From assembly GCA_025927765.1 (NCBI GenBank), contig JAICKU010000011.1, positions 1-64,000 of the forward strand: a stretch of DNA of 64,000 bases, given 5' to 3'. Under the pieces are notes generated by a model. That model saw nothing but the letters and a program-made list of their open reading frames with translations. It was not told the DNA's origin and made no database searches. Below are positions 8,660 through 18,841 of this stretch, piece by piece. Position 1 is the first letter of the stretch, and every line of letters starts with the position of its first letter. The DNA comes from Burkholderiales bacterium. Lineage in GTDB: Bacteria; Pseudomonadota; Gammaproteobacteria; Burkholderiales; Casimicrobiaceae. The translations under genes and the position numbers were made by a program.

Positions 8660-9585
8660 CAGGGAGCGATGCGCCGCGCTTTCGCGCGCGCGCCTTTCTT
8701 CGTCGTGTCCGTGTCGCTCGCCTCCTCCGGCCGTGGCGGCGGCGGCGACGACGGCGCGAGCACGAGCAGGAACTTGCTGTGATCGATGCCCGCGAGCGGC
8801 TTGCAGACGATGCGCGCGAACATCTGGCCCGTGTCGCGCACGACGTCGACGATCTCGGCCACGGCGAGGCCGGGGGGATACGTGCCGTCGAGACCCGACG
8901 TGAGCAGGCGATCGCCGACGCGCAGGTCCGCCGACGGCGACGTGAAGCGCAGTTCCGGCGCGCGGCCGGTGCCGTTGCCGAACAGCACGCTCCGCGCGGC
9001 GTTGCGCTCGACCTGCACGGGCACCGCCTGGTCGCGATCGGTGATGAGCGTGACCTCGGCCATGTACGGATACACGCGCGTCACCTGCCCGACGACGCCG
9101 TTCTCGTCGATCACGCCGGCGCCCGCCTGCACGCCCGCGCTCGTCCCCTTGTCGACGAACACCTTCTGCGCGAACGGATCGCGGCCGGCATAGAGCACCT
9201 CCACCGCGATCGCGGTGCTGCCATCGCGCGAGCGCACGTCGAGCAGCGCGCGCAGCCGCGCGTTCTCCTCCTCGACGCGGTGGTAACCCATCGTCGCCGG
9301 TGCGCGCGCGACCAGTTCCTGTCGCAGGGCCGCATTCTCGTCCGCAAGCTGCCGCTTCGAACCGAAGTAGTCGGCGACGAACGCAAGCGCCGCGCCCGGC
9401 ATGCCGAGCGCACGTCCCACGGGATAGAGCGCGATCGCAACCCCCTGGCGCACGTTCTCGAGATAGCGGTAGCGCGTGTCGGCGAAGAGGAGCGCGACCG
9501 ACAGCAGGCCGAAGATCGCGAGCCGCGTGAGCGGCGAGGGCCCGCGATTGAAGAACGGCTGGCTGTCGACGGGGATCGGACGCAT
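8659..9585 (-). CDS. mreC: rod shape-determining protein MreC
   Basis: A 308-residue bitopic protein: a short cytoplasmic N-terminus, a membrane helix (LAIFGLLSVALLFADTRYRYL, about 23-43), a coiled-coil region (LADENAALRQEL, ENARLRALLDV) and the periplasmic beta-domain with GVIDENGVVGQVTRVYPYMAEVTLITDR. The core is typical; the C-terminus carries a Pro/Lys/Arg-rich tail (SSPPPPRPEEASDTDTTKKG). It scaffolds MreB, MreD and PBP2 in the periplasm. The gene follows mreB after 178 bp, a gap that contains a degenerate repeat and may hold processing or terminator signals. Confidence 0.94.
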   Translation of the reverse strand: MRPIPVDSQPFFNRGPSPLTRLAIFGLLSVALLFADTRYRYLENVRQGVAIALYPVGRALGMPGAALAFVADYFGSKRQLADENAALRQELVARAPATMGYHRVEEENARLRALLDVRSRDGSTAIAVEVLYAGRDPFAQKVFVDKGTSAGVQAGAGVIDENGVVGQVTRVYPYMAEVTLITDRDQAVPVQVERNAARSVLFGNGTGRAPELRFTSPSADLRVGDRLLTSGLDGTYPPGLAVAEIVDVVRDTGQMFARIVCKPLAGIDHSKFLLVLAPSSPPPPRPEEASDTDTTKKGARAKARRIAP

Positions 9586-9763
9586 GCTCGGCTTCCTGGC
9601 GTCAGCGAAACGTCGGTGGGTCAGAGCACGCCATCGCCGCTCGCTCCCGCCCGCATTTCGGTTCGCACCTCACCCTGCCCGCCCTGACCCCGAACTCGCG
9701 ATTGGCATCGACTTCGCTACATCGACGTAATGCGCCGAACCGCGACGGCGCGCGGCAACGCTT
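9586..9763. other. mreC-mreB intergenic region with degenerate repeat
   Basis: This 178-bp gap within the mre operon has no credible ORF. It holds GTGGGTCAGAGC (about 9616) and GCCCTGACCCC (about 9680), which pair as short, partly mismatched arms about 55 bp apart. The core GGGTCAG/CTGACCC matches the REP-like family seen elsewhere in the window, so this looks like a decayed copy. No clear promoter was seen. Confidence 0.5.
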
Positions 9764-10894
<1,131 letters not shown>

Positions 10895-10998
10895 CTAAGC
10901 TTCCGTTTTCTCCGCATGGGTTCGGCGCGCTTTTTTCATGCGAAATGCATGACGCGCCGCCCGCCGCCTCGCCGAGCTCGGGGTCGGACTCCGGCAAA

Positions 10999-11055
10999 AC
11001 TGGGGTCAGACCCGATTTTCCGGCGACGTATCGGAAAGTCGAGTCCCACCCCAAT
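10999..11055. repeat. REP-like palindrome 3, upstream of gatC
   Basis: An imperfect 24-bp inverted repeat (19 of 24 positions paired) with arms ACTGGGGTCAGACCCGATTT... (10999-11022) and CGGAAAGTCGAGTCCCACCC... (11032-11055) and a nine-base loop. It belongs to the GGGTCAG family. It lies in the divergent mreB/gatC region, 25 bp before the gatC start, so it would be in the gatC leader or promoter. A further TGGGGCC stub sits directly before the gatC start codon. Confidence 0.7.
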
Positions 11056-11080
11056 GTCCGCCCGACCCTAAACTGGGGCC

Positions 11081-11368
11081 ATGAGCTTTTCGTCCGACGA
11101 CATCGCGCGTCTCGCACGCCTTGCGCGCATCCGCCTCGACGCCGTCGAGACGAACGACGTGCGCGAGAAGCTCGACGCGATCTTCTCGCTGATCGACGCG
11201 CTGCAGGCGATCGACACGGCGGGGGTCGCCCCGATGGCGCACGCGCAGGACGTGATGCTGCCGCTGCGCGACGACATCGTTACGAGGGAAGACTGTCGCG
11301 CCCGCTTCCAGGCGCAGGCGCCGGAAGTGGCGGACGGCCTGTATATCGTGCCGCGGGTCGTCGAATGA
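11081..11368 (+). CDS. gatC: Asp-tRNA(Asn)/Glu-tRNA(Gln) amidotransferase subunit GatC
   Basis: A 95-residue subunit that stabilises the GatA-GatB pair. It has the family pattern: N-terminal [14 protein letters not shown] helix, [22 protein letters not shown] in the middle, and the C-terminal [15 protein letters not shown] that packs against GatA. The stop overlaps the gatA start (ATGA). Together the three genes make the enzyme that amidates misacylated Glu-tRNA(Gln) and/or Asp-tRNA(Asn). Confidence 0.96.
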   Translation: MSFSSDDIARLARLARIRLDAVETNDVREKLDAIFSLIDALQAIDTAGVAPMAHAQDVMLPLRDDIVTREDCRARFQAQAPEVADGLYIVPRVVE

Positions 11369-12834
11369 GCGGCGCCTTCGGTTCGATCGTCGAGCTCGCG
11401 GCAGGCCTTCGTGCGCGCGAATGGTCGTGCGTCGAGCTCGCGACCGATACGCTCGCGCGGCTACGCGATTCGCAAGCGGCGGTCAACGCGTTCATCAGCG
11501 TCGACGAGGAAGGTGCGCTCGCGCAGGCGCGCGCCGCCGACGCACGCCTCGGCGCGGGCGATGCGCCCGTGCTGACCGGCATTCCGATCGCGCACAAGGA
11601 CGTGCTGATGACGAGAGGGCTGCGCACCACCTGCGCGTCGCGGATGCTCGAGCGCTTCGTCGCGCCCTACGACGCGCACGTCGTCGCGCGGCTGCGCGAG
11701 GCCGGCACCGTGCTCGTCGGCAAGACGAACATGGACGAGTTCGCAATGGGCTCGTCGTCGGAGACGTCGTACTTCGGGCCGGTGCGCAATCCATGGAGCG
11801 CCGAATGCGTGCCGGGCGGCAGTTCCGGCGGCTCGGCGGCGGCCGTTGCCGCGGGCATCGTGCCCGCGACCACCGGCACCGACACCGGCGGGTCCATTCG
11901 GCAACCCGCCGCGCTCACCGGCATCTGCGGCCTGAAGCCCACGTACGGCCTGTGCTCGCGCTACGGCCTCGTTGCGTTCGCGTCGAGCCTCGACACGCCC
12001 GGCCCGTTCGCGCATACCGCGCACGATTGCGCACTGCTGCTCAATGCGATGGCCGGCCACGACGAGCGCGATTCGACGTCGGTTTCGCGAACGGCCGAGG
12101 ACTATGCGCGGCTGATCGATGCGAACGCGGGGACGAAGCCGCTCGACGGCTTGCGCATCGGCATCCCGCGCGAGTTCGCCGACGACGCGCTCGAGCCCGA
12201 CGTCGTCGCGTCCGTCGAGGAAGCGCTCGCCGCGTTGCGCTCGCTCGGCGCTTCGACCCTCGACATCACGCTGCCGCGCCTTTCGTATTGCGTGCCCGTG
12301 TACTACGTGGTCGCGCCGGCCGAAGCGTCGTCGAACCTGTCGCGCTTCGACGGCGTGCGCTATGGCCATCGCGCCGCCGAGTACGACGATCTCTTCGAGA
12401 TGTATTGCCGCACGCGCGCCGAAGGCTTCGGCGCCGAGGTGAAGCGACGCATTCTCGTCGGCACCTACGTGCTGTCGCAGGGCTACTACGACGCGTATTA
12501 CCTGAAGGCGCAGCAGGTGCGGCGCCTGATCGCCGAGGACTTCACGCGCGCGTTCGCGCAATGCGACGTGATCGCGGGCCCGACGGCGCCCACCTGCGCA
12601 TTCACGATCGGCGCGAAGGCGAACGATCCGGTGCAGATGTACCTGAACGACATCTTCACGATCGCCGCGAACCTGACCGGCATGCCGGCGATGTCGGTAC
12701 CGTGCGGGCTTTCGAAGCAGGGCCTGCCGATCGGGCTGCAGCTGCAGGCGAACTATTTCGACGAGGCGCGGCTTTTGAACGTCGCGCATCGCTTCCAGCA
12801 GGCGACCGACTGGCATTCGCGGCGGCCTTCATGA
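11365..12834 (+). CDS. gatA: amidotransferase subunit GatA (amidase signature enzyme)
   Basis: A 489-residue amidase-signature protein that releases ammonia from glutamine. The Ser-cisSer-Lys machinery is present: Lys in [11 protein letters not shown] (about 78), and [14 protein letters not shown] followed by [12 protein letters not shown] (about 150-178). The ATG at 11365 overlaps the gatC stop; the much longer ORF in the track is run-back into gatC. The stop overlaps the gatB ATG in the same ATGA manner, so gatC-gatA-gatB are translationally coupled. Confidence 0.97.
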   Translation: MSGAFGSIVELAAGLRAREWSCVELATDTLARLRDSQAAVNAFISVDEEGALAQARAADARLGAGDAPVLTGIPIAHKDVLMTRGLRTTCASRMLERFVAPYDAHVVARLREAGTVLVGKTNMDEFAMGSSSETSYFGPVRNPWSAECVPGGSSGGSAAAVAAGIVPATTGTDTGGSIRQPAALTGICGLKPTYGLCSRYGLVAFASSLDTPGPFAHTAHDCALLLNAMAGHDERDSTSVSRTAEDYARLIDANAGTKPLDGLRIGIPREFADDALEPDVVASVEEALAALRSLGASTLDITLPRLSYCVPVYYVVAPAEASSNLSRFDGVRYGHRAAEYDDLFEMYCRTRAEGFGAEVKRRILVGTYVLSQGYYDAYYLKAQQVRRLIAEDFTRAFAQCDVIAGPTAPTCAFTIGAKANDPVQMYLNDIFTIAANLTGMPAMSVPCGLSKQGLPIGLQLQANYFDEARLLNVAHRFQQATDWHSRRPS

Positions 12835-14303
12835 GGTTCGAAATCGTCATCGGCCTCGAGACGCACGCACAGCTGTCGACGTCGTCGAAGATCTTTTCCA
12901 GCGCGTCCACGGCGTTCGGTGCGCCGCCGAACACGCAGGCATCCGCCGTCGACATCGCCTTGCCGGGCGTGCTGCCGGTGCTGAACCGCGGCGCAGTCGA
13001 GCGCGCGATCCGCTTCGGCCTCGCCGTCGGCGGGACGATCAACCGCCGCAGCGTGTTCGCGCGCAAGAACTACTTCTATCCCGATCTCCCCAAGGGCTAC
13101 CAGATCTCGCAGTACGAGACGCCGGTGGTGTCGGGCGGCAGCGTCACGATCGTCACCGACACGGGCGAGAAATCGGTCCGCCTGGTGCGCGCGCATCTCG
13201 AGGAGGACGCCGGCAAGTCGGTGCACGAAGGATTGCCGCCGGAGTTGGGCGACGTGTCGGGCATCGATCTCAATCGCGCGGGCATGCCGCTGCTCGAGAT
13301 CGTGACCGAGCCCGACATGCGCAGCGCCGCGGAAGCCATCGCGTACGCGAAGACGCTGCACGCGCTCGTCACGTGGATCGGCATCTGCGACGGGGACATG
13401 CAGGAGGGCAACTTCCGCTGCGACGCGAACGTGTCGGTGCGAAGACCCGGCGAGCCGCTCGGCACGCGCTGCGAGATCAAGAACCTGAACAGCTTTCGCT
13501 TCCTCGCGCAGGCGATCGAATACGAGGCGCGACGGCAGATCGAATTGATCGAGGACGGCGGGCGCGTCGAGCAGGAGACGCGCCTCTACGACCCCGATCG
13601 CGACGAAACGCGGTCGATGCGCAGCAAGGAAGACGCGCAGGACTACCGTTACTTTCCCGATCCGGACCTGCCGACGCTCGTGATCGACGACGCGTGGATC
13701 GCGCGCGTGCGCGATGCGATGCCCGAGCTGCCGGACGCCTTGCGCGCGCGTCTCGTGCAAGCCTACGGTCTCACTCCATACGACGCGGAACAGCTCACGC
13801 TGTCACGCGCACTCGTCGATTACTACGAGGCGGTGACGCAGGCGCTCGAGGCGCGCGACGCGGCGGCGTACAAGCTCGCGGCGAACTGGGTGCTCGGCGA
13901 ATTCAGCGCAGCGCGCAATCGCGCCGACGTGGCGATCGAGCATGCGAAGGTGTCGCCGCGTGCGCTCGCAGGCCTCCTTCGGCGCATCGCCGATCACACG
14001 ATCTCCGGCAAGATCGCGAAGGACGTGTTCGACACGATGTGGTCGGGCGAGGGGAGTGGCGACGATGCGGCCGACGCGATCATCGAGCGGCGCGGACTGC
14101 GGCAGATCTCGGACACGTCGGCGATCGAAGCGCTGGTGAACGACGTGCTCGCGAAGAACGCGGCGATGGTCGAAGAATATCGCGCGGGCAAGGACAAGGC
14201 GGTGAATGCGCTCGTCGGCCAGGTGATGAAGGCATCGAAGGGCAAGGCCAATCCCACGCAGGTGAACGAAATCCTGCGTCGCGTGCTCGCGAGCGGAAAG
14301 TAG
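12831..14303 (+). CDS. gatB: amidotransferase subunit GatB
   Basis: A 490-residue subunit that activates the misacylated tRNA by phosphorylation and receives ammonia from GatA. It starts with [20 protein letters not shown], has the characteristic [15 protein letters not shown] and [10 protein letters not shown] segments, and ends with the YqeY-like tail domain ([23 protein letters not shown]). The start ATG at 12831 overlaps gatA. The last codon and the stop (GGAAAGTAGGATCAG) lie inside the first arm of a palindromic repeat, so the natural C-terminus may have been altered by that insertion by only a residue or two. Confidence 0.97.
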   Translation: MRFEIVIGLETHAQLSTSSKIFSSASTAFGAPPNTQASAVDIALPGVLPVLNRGAVERAIRFGLAVGGTINRRSVFARKNYFYPDLPKGYQISQYETPVVSGGSVTIVTDTGEKSVRLVRAHLEEDAGKSVHEGLPPELGDVSGIDLNRAGMPLLEIVTEPDMRSAAEAIAYAKTLHALVTWIGICDGDMQEGNFRCDANVSVRRPGEPLGTRCEIKNLNSFRFLAQAIEYEARRQIELIEDGGRVEQETRLYDPDRDETRSMRSKEDAQDYRYFPDPDLPTLVIDDAWIARVRDAMPELPDALRARLVQAYGLTPYDAEQLTLSRALVDYYEAVTQALEARDAAAYKLAANWVLGEFSAARNRADVAIEHAKVSPRALAGLLRRIADHTISGKIAKDVFDTMWSGEGSGDDAADAIIERRGLRQISDTSAIEALVNDVLAKNAAMVEEYRAGKDKAVNALVGQVMKASKGKANPTQVNEILRRVLASGK

Positions 14304-14379
14304 GATCAGACTCTACTTTCGACACCGAGCGAGCTTCGATTCGAACCGCCCCGAAAAGCAGAGTCCGATCCTGCTTTCC
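14295..14379. repeat. REP-like palindrome 4, overlapping the gatB stop codon
   Basis: Arms GGAAAGTAGGATCAGACTCT... (14295-14320) and AAAGCAGAGTCCGATCCTGC... (14355-14379) pair over 25 positions; the three non-Watson-Crick positions read as U:G wobbles if the gatB transcript folds. The core GATCAGA/TCCGATC is a variant of the GGTCAGA family. The TAG stop of gatB is contained in the first arm. The structure probably ends or stabilises the gatCAB mRNA. Confidence 0.8.
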
Positions 14380-14501
14380 GGCCACCGCGTCGGACATCGC
14401 ACGACAGCATTTGCCGCGATCGTCCGTCGCGCTGTGCCGGAACCTCGTCGGCGCGCGGCTTTCCATGATGAATCGTCTCGAATTCATCCAAGCCGCCAAG
14501 G

Positions 14502-14954
14502 ATGCCCGCGCGAAAGCTCGCCGTTCTCGCCACTTTCATCACCTTTGCGCTTTGCGCGTGCAGTGACGCGCAAGCGCTCGACGCCCGCACGCACACGCAT
14601 GGTGCAAAACACCCTCGCATCGCGAAGGCCATCCAGCACGGCAAGATTTCCTGGTATGGACGCGCGTTCGCCGGACACAGGACCGCCAGCGGGGAACGGT
14701 TCGATCCGCATGCATTGACGATGGCGCATCGATCGCTGCCGCTCGGCACGATCGTGTTCGTGATCAACGACGACAACGGGCGCGGGGTCACGCTACGCGT
14801 CAACGATCGCGGCCCTTACTGCGACGGTCGCGTCGCCGACGTCTCGCGCGCGGCGTCGCGCGAACTCGGCTTCCAGGCGTTCGGCATCGTCGAGGCGACG
14901 ATCGAGGTGCTGTGGGTGCCGCCGGCGAGCGGCGACGCGTCCGCCATCAGCTGA
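14502..14954 (+). CDS. RlpA-like double-psi beta-barrel protein
   Basis: A 150-residue exported protein. The N-terminus (RKLAVLATFITFALCACS) is a signal peptide with a possible lipobox LCAC. The mature part is an RlpA-type double-psi beta-barrel: GKISWYGRAFAGHRTASGERFDP, then HRSLPLGTIVFV and LRVNDRGPYCDGRVADVS with the conserved ND.GP. RlpA proteins are septal lytic transglycosylases that cleave naked glycan; small single-domain members like this one lack the SPOR domain. The ATG at 14502 follows AAGG. It stands alone after the gatCAB repeat. Confidence 0.85.
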   Translation: MPARKLAVLATFITFALCACSDAQALDARTHTHGAKHPRIAKAIQHGKISWYGRAFAGHRTASGERFDPHALTMAHRSLPLGTIVFVINDDNGRGVTLRVNDRGPYCDGRVADVSRAASRELGFQAFGIVEATIEVLWVPPASGDASAIS

Positions 14955-15027
14955 CGCCTGACGACTGCTCATGGCACAGCGCCGCCCGGGCGCGCGCCCG
15001 GGCGGCGACGTCGGGCGACGGCGGCGG

Positions 15028-15201
15028 CTAGAACACCAGCACGCCGAGCAGCACGCCGAAGATCAGCACGATCAGGAAGATCACGAGCGCGATGAAGAAC
15101 AGGACCTTGGCGACGGTCCGCGCGCCCGATGCCACGCCCGTGAAGCCGAAGAAGCCGGCGATGAGCGAGATCACGAAAAAGATGATGGCCCACTTGATCA
15201 T
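15028..15201 (-). CDS. DUF1328 (YtjA-family) small membrane protein
   Basis: A 57-residue protein too short for the ORF track. It reads [20 protein letters not shown]..., two hydrophobic helices linked by a short glycine-rich turn ([14 protein letters not shown]), exactly the pattern and length of DUF1328/YtjA proteins. The start is well defined by AAGGAGG six bases upstream of the ATG. Its function is unknown; family members are often stress- or envelope-related. It is monocistronic in appearance, divergent from nothing obvious, with ettA on the same strand upstream at 15339. Confidence 0.88.
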   Translation of the reverse strand: MIKWAIIFFVISLIAGFFGFTGVASGARTVAKVLFFIALVIFLIVLIFGVLLGVLVF

Positions 15202-15338
15202 TGCCGACCTCCTTGATGTTGTTGTCCGCCTTGCAAGGACTGCGGCAGGGCGGCGTCGGTTCCCCGGGGCTTAGGGGATCCTTGGATTCAGCGACCGGGC
15301 AGTGGGGCAGCTGCGCTTGGATCCCGGCGCCGGGTCCC

Positions 15339-17003
15339 TCAGTGCATCAGCGGCTTGTACCGCGGCCGGTGCGGCTTCGCCCCTTCCTCGCCGAGCCGCT
15401 TCCTCTTGTCCGCTTCGTATTCCTGGTAGTTGCCCTCGTAGAACACCCACTTCGAGTCGTCCTCCGCCGCGAGAATGTGCGTGGCGATCCGGTCGAGGAA
15501 CCAGCGATCGTGCGAGATCACGAGCGCGCTGCCCGCGAATTCCGTCAGCGCCTCCTCGAGCGCACGCAGCGTCTCGACGTCGAGGTCGTTCGACGGCTCG
15601 TCGAGCAGCAGCACGTTACCGCCCTTCAGCAGCGTGGCCGCAAGATGCAGCCGCCCGCGCTCGCCGCCGGAAAGCTGGCCCACGTTCTTCTGCTGGTCGC
15701 TGCCCTTGAAGTTGAAGCGGCCGAGGTAGGCGCGCGAGGGCATCTCGAACTTGCCGACGTTGATGATGTCGAGGCCACCCGAGATCGCCTGCCACGCCGT
15801 CTTGTCGTTCGGCAGCGCTTCGCGCGTCTGGTCGACGACGGCAAGTTGCGCGGTGTGGCCGATGATCACCTCGCCGGAATCCGGCGCCTCGCGCCCGGTA
15901 ATCAGGCGAAAGAGCGTCGTCTTGCCTGCGCCGTTCGGGCCGATGACGCCGACGATCGCCCCCGGCGGCACCTTGAACGACAGGTCGTCGATCAGCAGTC
16001 GATCGCCGAAGCCCTTGCTCACGTTGAGGAACTCGATCACCTCGTTGCCGAGGCGCTCCGCGACCGGAATGAAGATCTCCTGCGTCTCGTTGCGCTTCTG
16101 GTGCTCGTACGACGACAGTTCCTCGAAGCGCGCGATGCGCGCCTTCGCCTTCGCCTGCCGGCCCTTGGGATTCGAGCGCACCCACTCGAGCTCGCGCTGT
16201 ACCGCCTTGAGGCGCGCCGCTTCCTGCTTCGCCTCGCGCGCGAGACGCTCCTCCTTCTGCGTCAGCCACGAGGTGTAGTTGCCCTTCCACGGGATGCCGT
16301 AGCCGCGGTCGAGCTCGAGGATCCACTCGGCGGCGTTGTCGAGGAAATAGCGGTCGTGCGTGACGGCGATCACGGTGCCGGGAAACTTCGCGAGGTACTG
16401 CTCGAGCCACTCGACGCTCTCGGCGTCGAGGTGGTTGGTCGGCTCGTCGAGGAGCAGCATGTCGGGCTTCGACAGCAACAACCGGCACAGCGCGACCCGG
16501 CGCTTCTCGCCGCCGGACAGGTTGCCGATCTTCGCGTCCCACGGCGGCAGCCGCAGCGCGTCGGCGGCAATCTCCATCTGCACGCCGGCATTGGCGCCGG
16601 CGCTTGCGATGATCGCCTCCAGGCGCGCCTGCTCGACTGCGAGGCCGTCGAAGTCGGCATCGGGCTCGGCGTACGCGGCGTACACCTCGTCGAGGCGCGC
16701 CTTGGCACCCAGCACCTCGCCCATGCCCTCCTCGACGATGCTCCGGACCGTCGCCTCCGGATCGAGCTTCGGCTCCTGCGGCAGGAAGCCGATCCGAAGG
16801 TCGGGCATCGGCGTCGCTTCGCCTTCGTATTCCTTGTCCTCGCCCGCCATGATGCGAAGCAGGCTCGACTTGCCGGCACCGTTCAAGCCGAGCACGCCGA
16901 TCTTGGCGCCGGGGAAAAACGACAGCGAGATGTCTTTAAGGATGACGCGCTTGGGCGGGACGAGCTTGCCCACACGATTCATCGTGTAAACGTATTGAGC
17001 CAT
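15339..17003 (-). CDS. ettA: energy-dependent translational throttle protein EttA (ABC-F)
   Basis: A 554-residue ABC-F ATPase that binds the ribosomal E site and gates the first elongation step according to the ATP/ADP ratio. Two ABC domains are complete: Walker A GLNGAGKSSLLRI and GPNGAGKTTLFRLI, signatures LSGGEKRRVALC and LSGGERGRLHLA, Walker B LLLDEPTNHLDAESVEW and LLLDEPSNDLDVETL. The start MAQYVYTMNRVGKLVPPKR is the conserved EttA N-terminus, so the start is at 17003; the 828-residue ORF in the track runs back through the upstream gap and into the ABC permease gene. Length is typical. Confidence 0.96.
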   Translation of the reverse strand: MAQYVYTMNRVGKLVPPKRVILKDISLSFFPGAKIGVLGLNGAGKSSLLRIMAGEDKEYEGEATPMPDLRIGFLPQEPKLDPEATVRSIVEEGMGEVLGAKARLDEVYAAYAEPDADFDGLAVEQARLEAIIASAGANAGVQMEIAADALRLPPWDAKIGNLSGGEKRRVALCRLLLSKPDMLLLDEPTNHLDAESVEWLEQYLAKFPGTVIAVTHDRYFLDNAAEWILELDRGYGIPWKGNYTSWLTQKEERLAREAKQEAARLKAVQRELEWVRSNPKGRQAKAKARIARFEELSSYEHQKRNETQEIFIPVAERLGNEVIEFLNVSKGFGDRLLIDDLSFKVPPGAIVGVIGPNGAGKTTLFRLITGREAPDSGEVIIGHTAQLAVVDQTREALPNDKTAWQAISGGLDIINVGKFEMPSRAYLGRFNFKGSDQQKNVGQLSGGERGRLHLAATLLKGGNVLLLDEPSNDLDVETLRALEEALTEFAGSALVISHDRWFLDRIATHILAAEDDSKWVFYEGNYQEYEADKRKRLGEEGAKPHRPRYKPLMH

Positions 17004-17116
17004 GGAATGCGACCGCGGAAGGTTGAGACCAAACGCGCGATTATCGCAGGCGCCCCCGTGCGCGCCGCTGCTCGCCGAAACGAGCGTGGGCAATGCCGGT
17101 CGCGACGCGCGCGAGG

Positions 17117-17983
17117 TTATGCTGCGACGTCTGCGTTGCGGCGAGCCCAGAAGGTCACGCGGCGCTCGATCAACGCGAAGATCGCGTACATCGCGACGCC
17201 GAGCACCGCGAGCAGGAACACGCCCGCGAAAACCAGCGGGACGTCGAACGTCGAACTCGCGAGGATCATCATGCTGCCGATGCCGATGTTGGCGGCCACC
17301 GTTTCGGCCACGACGGTCCCGACGAACGCCAGCGACACTGCGATCTTGAGCGAGGCGAAGAAATAGGGCATCGACCGCGGCAGCCCCACGCGGCGGAGCA
17401 CGTCGAGCTTGCTCGCACCGAGTGCGCGCAAGACGTCCTCGAGCTCGGGCTCGGTCGTCGCAAGTCCCGTCGCTACGTTCACCACCACGGGAAACAGGCA
17501 CATGATCGCCGCCGTCAGAATTGCCGGGATCGTGCCGATGCCGAACCAGATCACGAGAATCGGCACGACGGCGATCTTCGGCACGCTGTAGAAGCCGATG
17601 AGCAGCGGATACGTGACGCGATAGACGAAGCGTGACAGGCCGACACAGGCGCCAATCGCGGCACCCACGAGTACGCCGAGCGCAAAGCCGACGATCGTCG
17701 TATAGAGCGTTTGAATCGCGTTGGGCAGGATCGCCGGCCACTTGGCGATCAGCACGCCCAGGAACTCGCTTGGCTTCGGCAAAATGAATACGGGCACGTT
17801 GAACACCCGGCAGACAATCTCCCAAACGACGAAGAACAGCACGATCGCGAGCGCCGGGAACACCTTGTCGGGGGCGGCGAGCTCGCGAAGACTTTTTGCG
17901 ATCCGTCCGCGCGTGCTGCCCGACCGTGCGCGCGCGTCCATCGTCGTGCGGCTGACCGTATCAAGCTCGTCTACCGTTCGCAT
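17117..17983 (-). CDS. ABC transporter permease (SsuC/TauC type)
   Basis: A 288-residue inner-membrane permease with about six hydrophobic segments and the EAA-type loop LEDVLRALGASKLDVLRRVGLP. It belongs to the nitrate/sulfonate/taurine-type (NMT1) importers. It forms an operon with an ATPase (17992) and a periplasmic binding protein (18842), all minus strand with gaps under 10 bp. Upstream in the same direction lie a LOG-family enzyme, an HbpS-like protein and the ring-opening amidohydrolase, so the likely cargo is a small organic ring compound or a precursor rather than a sulfonate. The cargo assignment is inference. Confidence 0.88.
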   Translation of the reverse strand: MRTVDELDTVSRTTMDARARSGSTRGRIAKSLRELAAPDKVFPALAIVLFFVVWEIVCRVFNVPVFILPKPSEFLGVLIAKWPAILPNAIQTLYTTIVGFALGVLVGAAIGACVGLSRFVYRVTYPLLIGFYSVPKIAVVPILVIWFGIGTIPAILTAAIMCLFPVVVNVATGLATTEPELEDVLRALGASKLDVLRRVGLPRSMPYFFASLKIAVSLAFVGTVVAETVAANIGIGSMMILASSTFDVPLVFAGVFLLAVLGVAMYAIFALIERRVTFWARRNADVAA

Positions 17984-17991
17984 CGGAAGCC

Positions 17992-18837
17992 CTATACGCC
18001 GCGATCGTGGGAGATGTGACTGCGCAGCTCGTGAACGAGCTGCGAAGCCGTATCGGTGAAGAGATCATCGAGCGTGCGCGGCCGCCGAATGTCGACGCGA
18101 TGCGACGTGAGCACGCGCCCAGGGCGCGCGCTCATCACGTGCACGGTGTCGGCGAGGAATACCGCCTCGCGCAGATCGTGCGTCACGAGGATGACGGTCG
18201 GATGGCGCTCCATCCAGAGCTTCTGCAGGACCTGCCACAGGTCCTCGCGCGTGAACGCGTCGAGCGCGCCGAACGGCTCGTCGAGCAGAAGCAGCCGCGG
18301 GTCGTGGATCAGCGCGCGGCAAAGCGAGGCGCGCTGCAGCATCCCGCCCGACAGCTCCCACGGATACTTGTCGGCGAAGTGGGCGAGTCCCACTTCCGCG
18401 AGCAGGCCGCGCGCCATCTCGCGGTATTCCTCCTTCTTCGCCCGGAACTGGCTGCGATGCGGCTCGACGATCTGCAACGGCATCAGCACGTTGTCGATCG
18501 TGCGGAGCCAGGGCAGCATCGTCGGGTTCTGGAACGCCATGCCGACGATCTTGATCGGCTTGACGACCGCGCTGCCCCCGACCAGCACCTCGCCCGACGA
18601 CGGCCGTCGCAAGCCGGACGCGAGCTTCAAGAGCGATGACTTGCCGCACCCGCTGGGACCGACGATCGCGACGAATTCGCCGCGCCGCAGAGTCATGTTC
18701 GTCTCGTCGAGCGCGAGCGTCGAGCTGTCGTCGCCGACCTGGTAATTGAGCCGGACGTTCTGGACGTCGACGAACACGTCGTCGGCGTCCCGGTCGCCGG
18801 GCGCCGCCGCGACGGCCGTACCGATTCCGTTCGTCAT
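17992..18837 (-). CDS. ABC transporter ATP-binding protein (SsuB/TauB type)
   Basis: A 281-residue ATPase with Walker A GPSGCGKSSLLKLASGL (about 60), signature LSGGMLQRASLCRAL (about 162), Walker B LLLLDEPFGALDA and switch His VTHDLREAVFLAD. It energises the neighbouring SsuC-type permease. The start follows the binding-protein gene by 4 bp. The N-terminus has a short Ala/Asp-rich extension before the ABC domain, as in many TauB/SsuB relatives. Confidence 0.9.
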   Translation of the reverse strand: MTNGIGTAVAAAPGDRDADDVFVDVQNVRLNYQVGDDSSTLALDETNMTLRRGEFVAIVGPSGCGKSSLLKLASGLRRPSSGEVLVGGSAVVKPIKIVGMAFQNPTMLPWLRTIDNVLMPLQIVEPHRSQFRAKKEEYREMARGLLAEVGLAHFADKYPWELSGGMLQRASLCRALIHDPRLLLLDEPFGALDAFTREDLWQVLQKLWMERHPTVILVTHDLREAVFLADTVHVMSARPGRVLTSHRVDIRRPRTLDDLFTDTASQLVHELRSHISHDRGV

Positions 18838-18841
18838 CGGA

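Noticed and set aside
10925-10962. Hairpin-like GGCGCGC...CATGCGAAATGCATG...GCGCGCC in the mreB/gatC gap
   Set aside because: Possible small stem, but it is isolated, not repeated elsewhere and not placed as a terminator for either divergent gene.
15240-15330. GGGGATCC / GGATCCC pairs between DUF1328 and ettA genes
   Set aside because: Short and irregular pairing, no match to the REP-like core; not called as a repeat or terminator.
15201-17366. 721-residue plus-strand ORF opposite ettA
   Set aside because: Low-complexity composition and complete overlap with ettA, whose motifs are unambiguous.
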